Source: an uncultured Bacteroidales bacterium (GTDB taxonomy: Bacteria; Bacteroidota; Bacteroidia; Bacteroidales; P3). Taken from it: a stretch of 7,653 nt of DNA. The notes under the pieces were generated by a model. It was not told where the DNA came from. It worked only from the letters and a program-made list of their open reading frames with translations, and ran no database searches. This document shows positions 6,808 through 7,653 of the stretch, piece after piece. Made by a program: the position numbers and the translations under genes. The DNA lies in contig CAMWVZ010000044.1 of the NCBI GenBank assembly GCA_947177845.1, forward strand, positions 1 through 7,653. Reading direction: 5' to 3'. The first letter of the stretch is position 1, and each line of letters opens with the position of its first letter.

Positions 6808-7635
6808 CTAAATATGTTTCCGCGATTCCGCCACTAACTTTTCCACATCCTCACGGTATTGGGAATCAGCGTAAACGCGCATAAAAAGTTCATAATCATC
6901 CAACACTCTGCGATAACGCTCGGGCTGCATCGAAGCCACACTGTTCTTGGCATAGAGGTAGTGGCTGCGTATCATCAGATACATGGCCTCCGCGCGGTCG
7001 GGCGATTCGGGATAGTCTTTCAGGAAATTGCGGTAGCAGATGCCCGCCGCATTATACAGATTGCGACGGTAATACATCTTGGCGATATGAAACGCCTTGG
7101 TCGCCAGCTTCTGCCGCATCTCCGCAATCAAACGGGCCACTTCGTCGGCACGGCGGCTGTCCGGGTAGTAGTTGATGTATAGTTGCAACTGCTTGATAGC
7201 CTCCTGCGTGGCGGTCTGATCCAGACGATAGTCGGGCGACTCCAAGGTCTTGCAGTAGGCCGCCATATACGTGGCACGCTCCACATACTCCCCGTTGGGA
7301 AACTGCCGCGCCAACGCCCGGAAATAGTGGGAGGCCATATAGTAATCCTTGTCGTAGAAATAGGAATAGGCCAAGTTGTAGAGAAGCCCCTCCACGGCAT
7401 CCTTGCCGCGGAAGAACGGCAATAACTCTTCAAAAAGATTGATGGATTTCTTGTAGTCCTGCTTGTCGTAGGCCCGCACCGCGAAGTCGTATTTCTGCTC
7501 CACCGTACCCTGCTTCAGCACCGTATTGTATTCCTTCTGATAGGCGCACCCGCACGTCAGACCCACCGTCCACGCCACAACCGACAAGGCCGCCCCCCGC
7601 CTCAAAAGCTTATGAAATCCCTTTTTCCCATTCAT
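6808..7635 (-). CDS. bamD: Outer membrane protein assembly factor BamD (lipoprotein, TPR)
   Basis: BamD is the essential lipoprotein partner of BamA in inserting beta-barrel proteins into the outer membrane, held on its periplasmic face. The 275-residue product begins with a basic n-region (KKGFHKLLRR), a hydrophobic segment (about 14-27) and a lipobox-like LTCGC with C30 the likely lipidated residue; C28 is a less likely alternative. After it come tetratricopeptide-like helices: KYDFAVRAYDKQDYKKSINL (48-67), LLYNLAYSYFYDKDYYMASH (84-103), then FPNGEYVERA (112-121). The segment RLDQTATQEAIKQLQLYIN with YYPDS (137-160) matches the BamD pattern of Bacteroidota well. The start at 7635 is the only one that keeps the signal peptide. 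The gene leads a tight cluster with rluB (15-base gap) and the AsmA-family gene, tying it to envelope building. A promoter box lies immediately upstream. Confidence 0.93.
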   Translation of the reverse strand: MNGKKGFHKLLRRGAALSVVAWTVGLTCGCAYQKEYNTVLKQGTVEQKYDFAVRAYDKQDYKKSINLFEELLPFFRGKDAVEGLLYNLAYSYFYDKDYYMASHYFRALARQFPNGEYVERATYMAAYCKTLESPDYRLDQTATQEAIKQLQLYINYYPDSRRADEVARLIAEMRQKLATKAFHIAKMYYRRNLYNAAGICYRNFLKDYPESPDRAEAMYLMIRSHYLYAKNSVASMQPERYRRVLDDYELFMRVYADSQYREDVEKLVAESRKHI

Positions 7636-7639
7636 TCCG

Positions 7640-7647
7640 CGAAGATA
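7640..7647 (-). promoter_or_regulatory. Bacteroidota -7 promoter box immediately before bamD
   Basis: On the minus strand TATCTTCG matches the Bacteroidota -7 element TAnnTTTG at all but one position and is followed by CGGA and then the bamD ATG. Since transcription normally starts a few bases after this box, the transcript would begin at or next to the start codon, giving a leaderless or near-leaderless mRNA. The matching -33 element would lie beyond the right edge of the window, so the promoter is only half visible. Confidence 0.6.
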
Positions 7648-7653
7648 CTAAAT

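Noticed and set aside
5332..6837. A 501-codon plus-strand open frame opposite rluB
   Set aside because: Also in codon register with the real gene; its Thr/Val/Ala-rich composition mirrors the Arg/Gly/Asp repeats on the other strand.

Overview
The window looks like a gene-dense chromosomal stretch of a Bacteroidota bacterium, probably order Bacteroidales and probably an anaerobe. The signs are a TAnnTTTG-like promoter box instead of a sigma70 -10/-35 pair, no clear Shine-Dalgarno sequences at the starts, a BamD lipoprotein and long AsmA protein of the type found in this phylum, an RNA-modifying enzyme with Arg/Gly/Asp-rich and Lys/Arg-rich tails, and a HydG maturase, which implies [FeFe]-hydrogenase metabolism. 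I cannot name the genus. All five genes are on the minus strand, so transcription runs from right to left.

Right block (about 7650 down to 2445): bamD (outer-membrane protein assembly lipoprotein), then an rluB-type 23S rRNA pseudouridine synthase 15 bases later, then a 977-residue AsmA-family membrane-anchored protein whose start overlaps the rluB stop by 8 bases. The spacing suggests one operon, driven by a box just upstream of bamD that predicts a leaderless or nearly leaderless mRNA. Two of the three products concern building the outer membrane; the third modifies the ribosome.

Left block (2322 down to 1): after a 122-base gap with a weak candidate promoter come yicC (endoribonuclease family) and, one base after its stop codon, hydG (tyrosine-cleaving radical-SAM maturase for the [FeFe]-hydrogenase H-cluster). 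hydG is complete in protein sequence (472 residues), but the window edge cuts its presumed stop codon after two bases.

The window contains no RNA gene, mobile element, CRISPR array or integration scar that I can see, and no clear sign of an undescribed multi-gene system. The points most worth a second look are: a strong bulged hairpin inside the atypical N-terminal extension of the AsmA gene; the low-complexity tails at both ends of the pseudouridine synthase; the tight yicC-hydG coupling; and the predicted leaderless bamD transcript.
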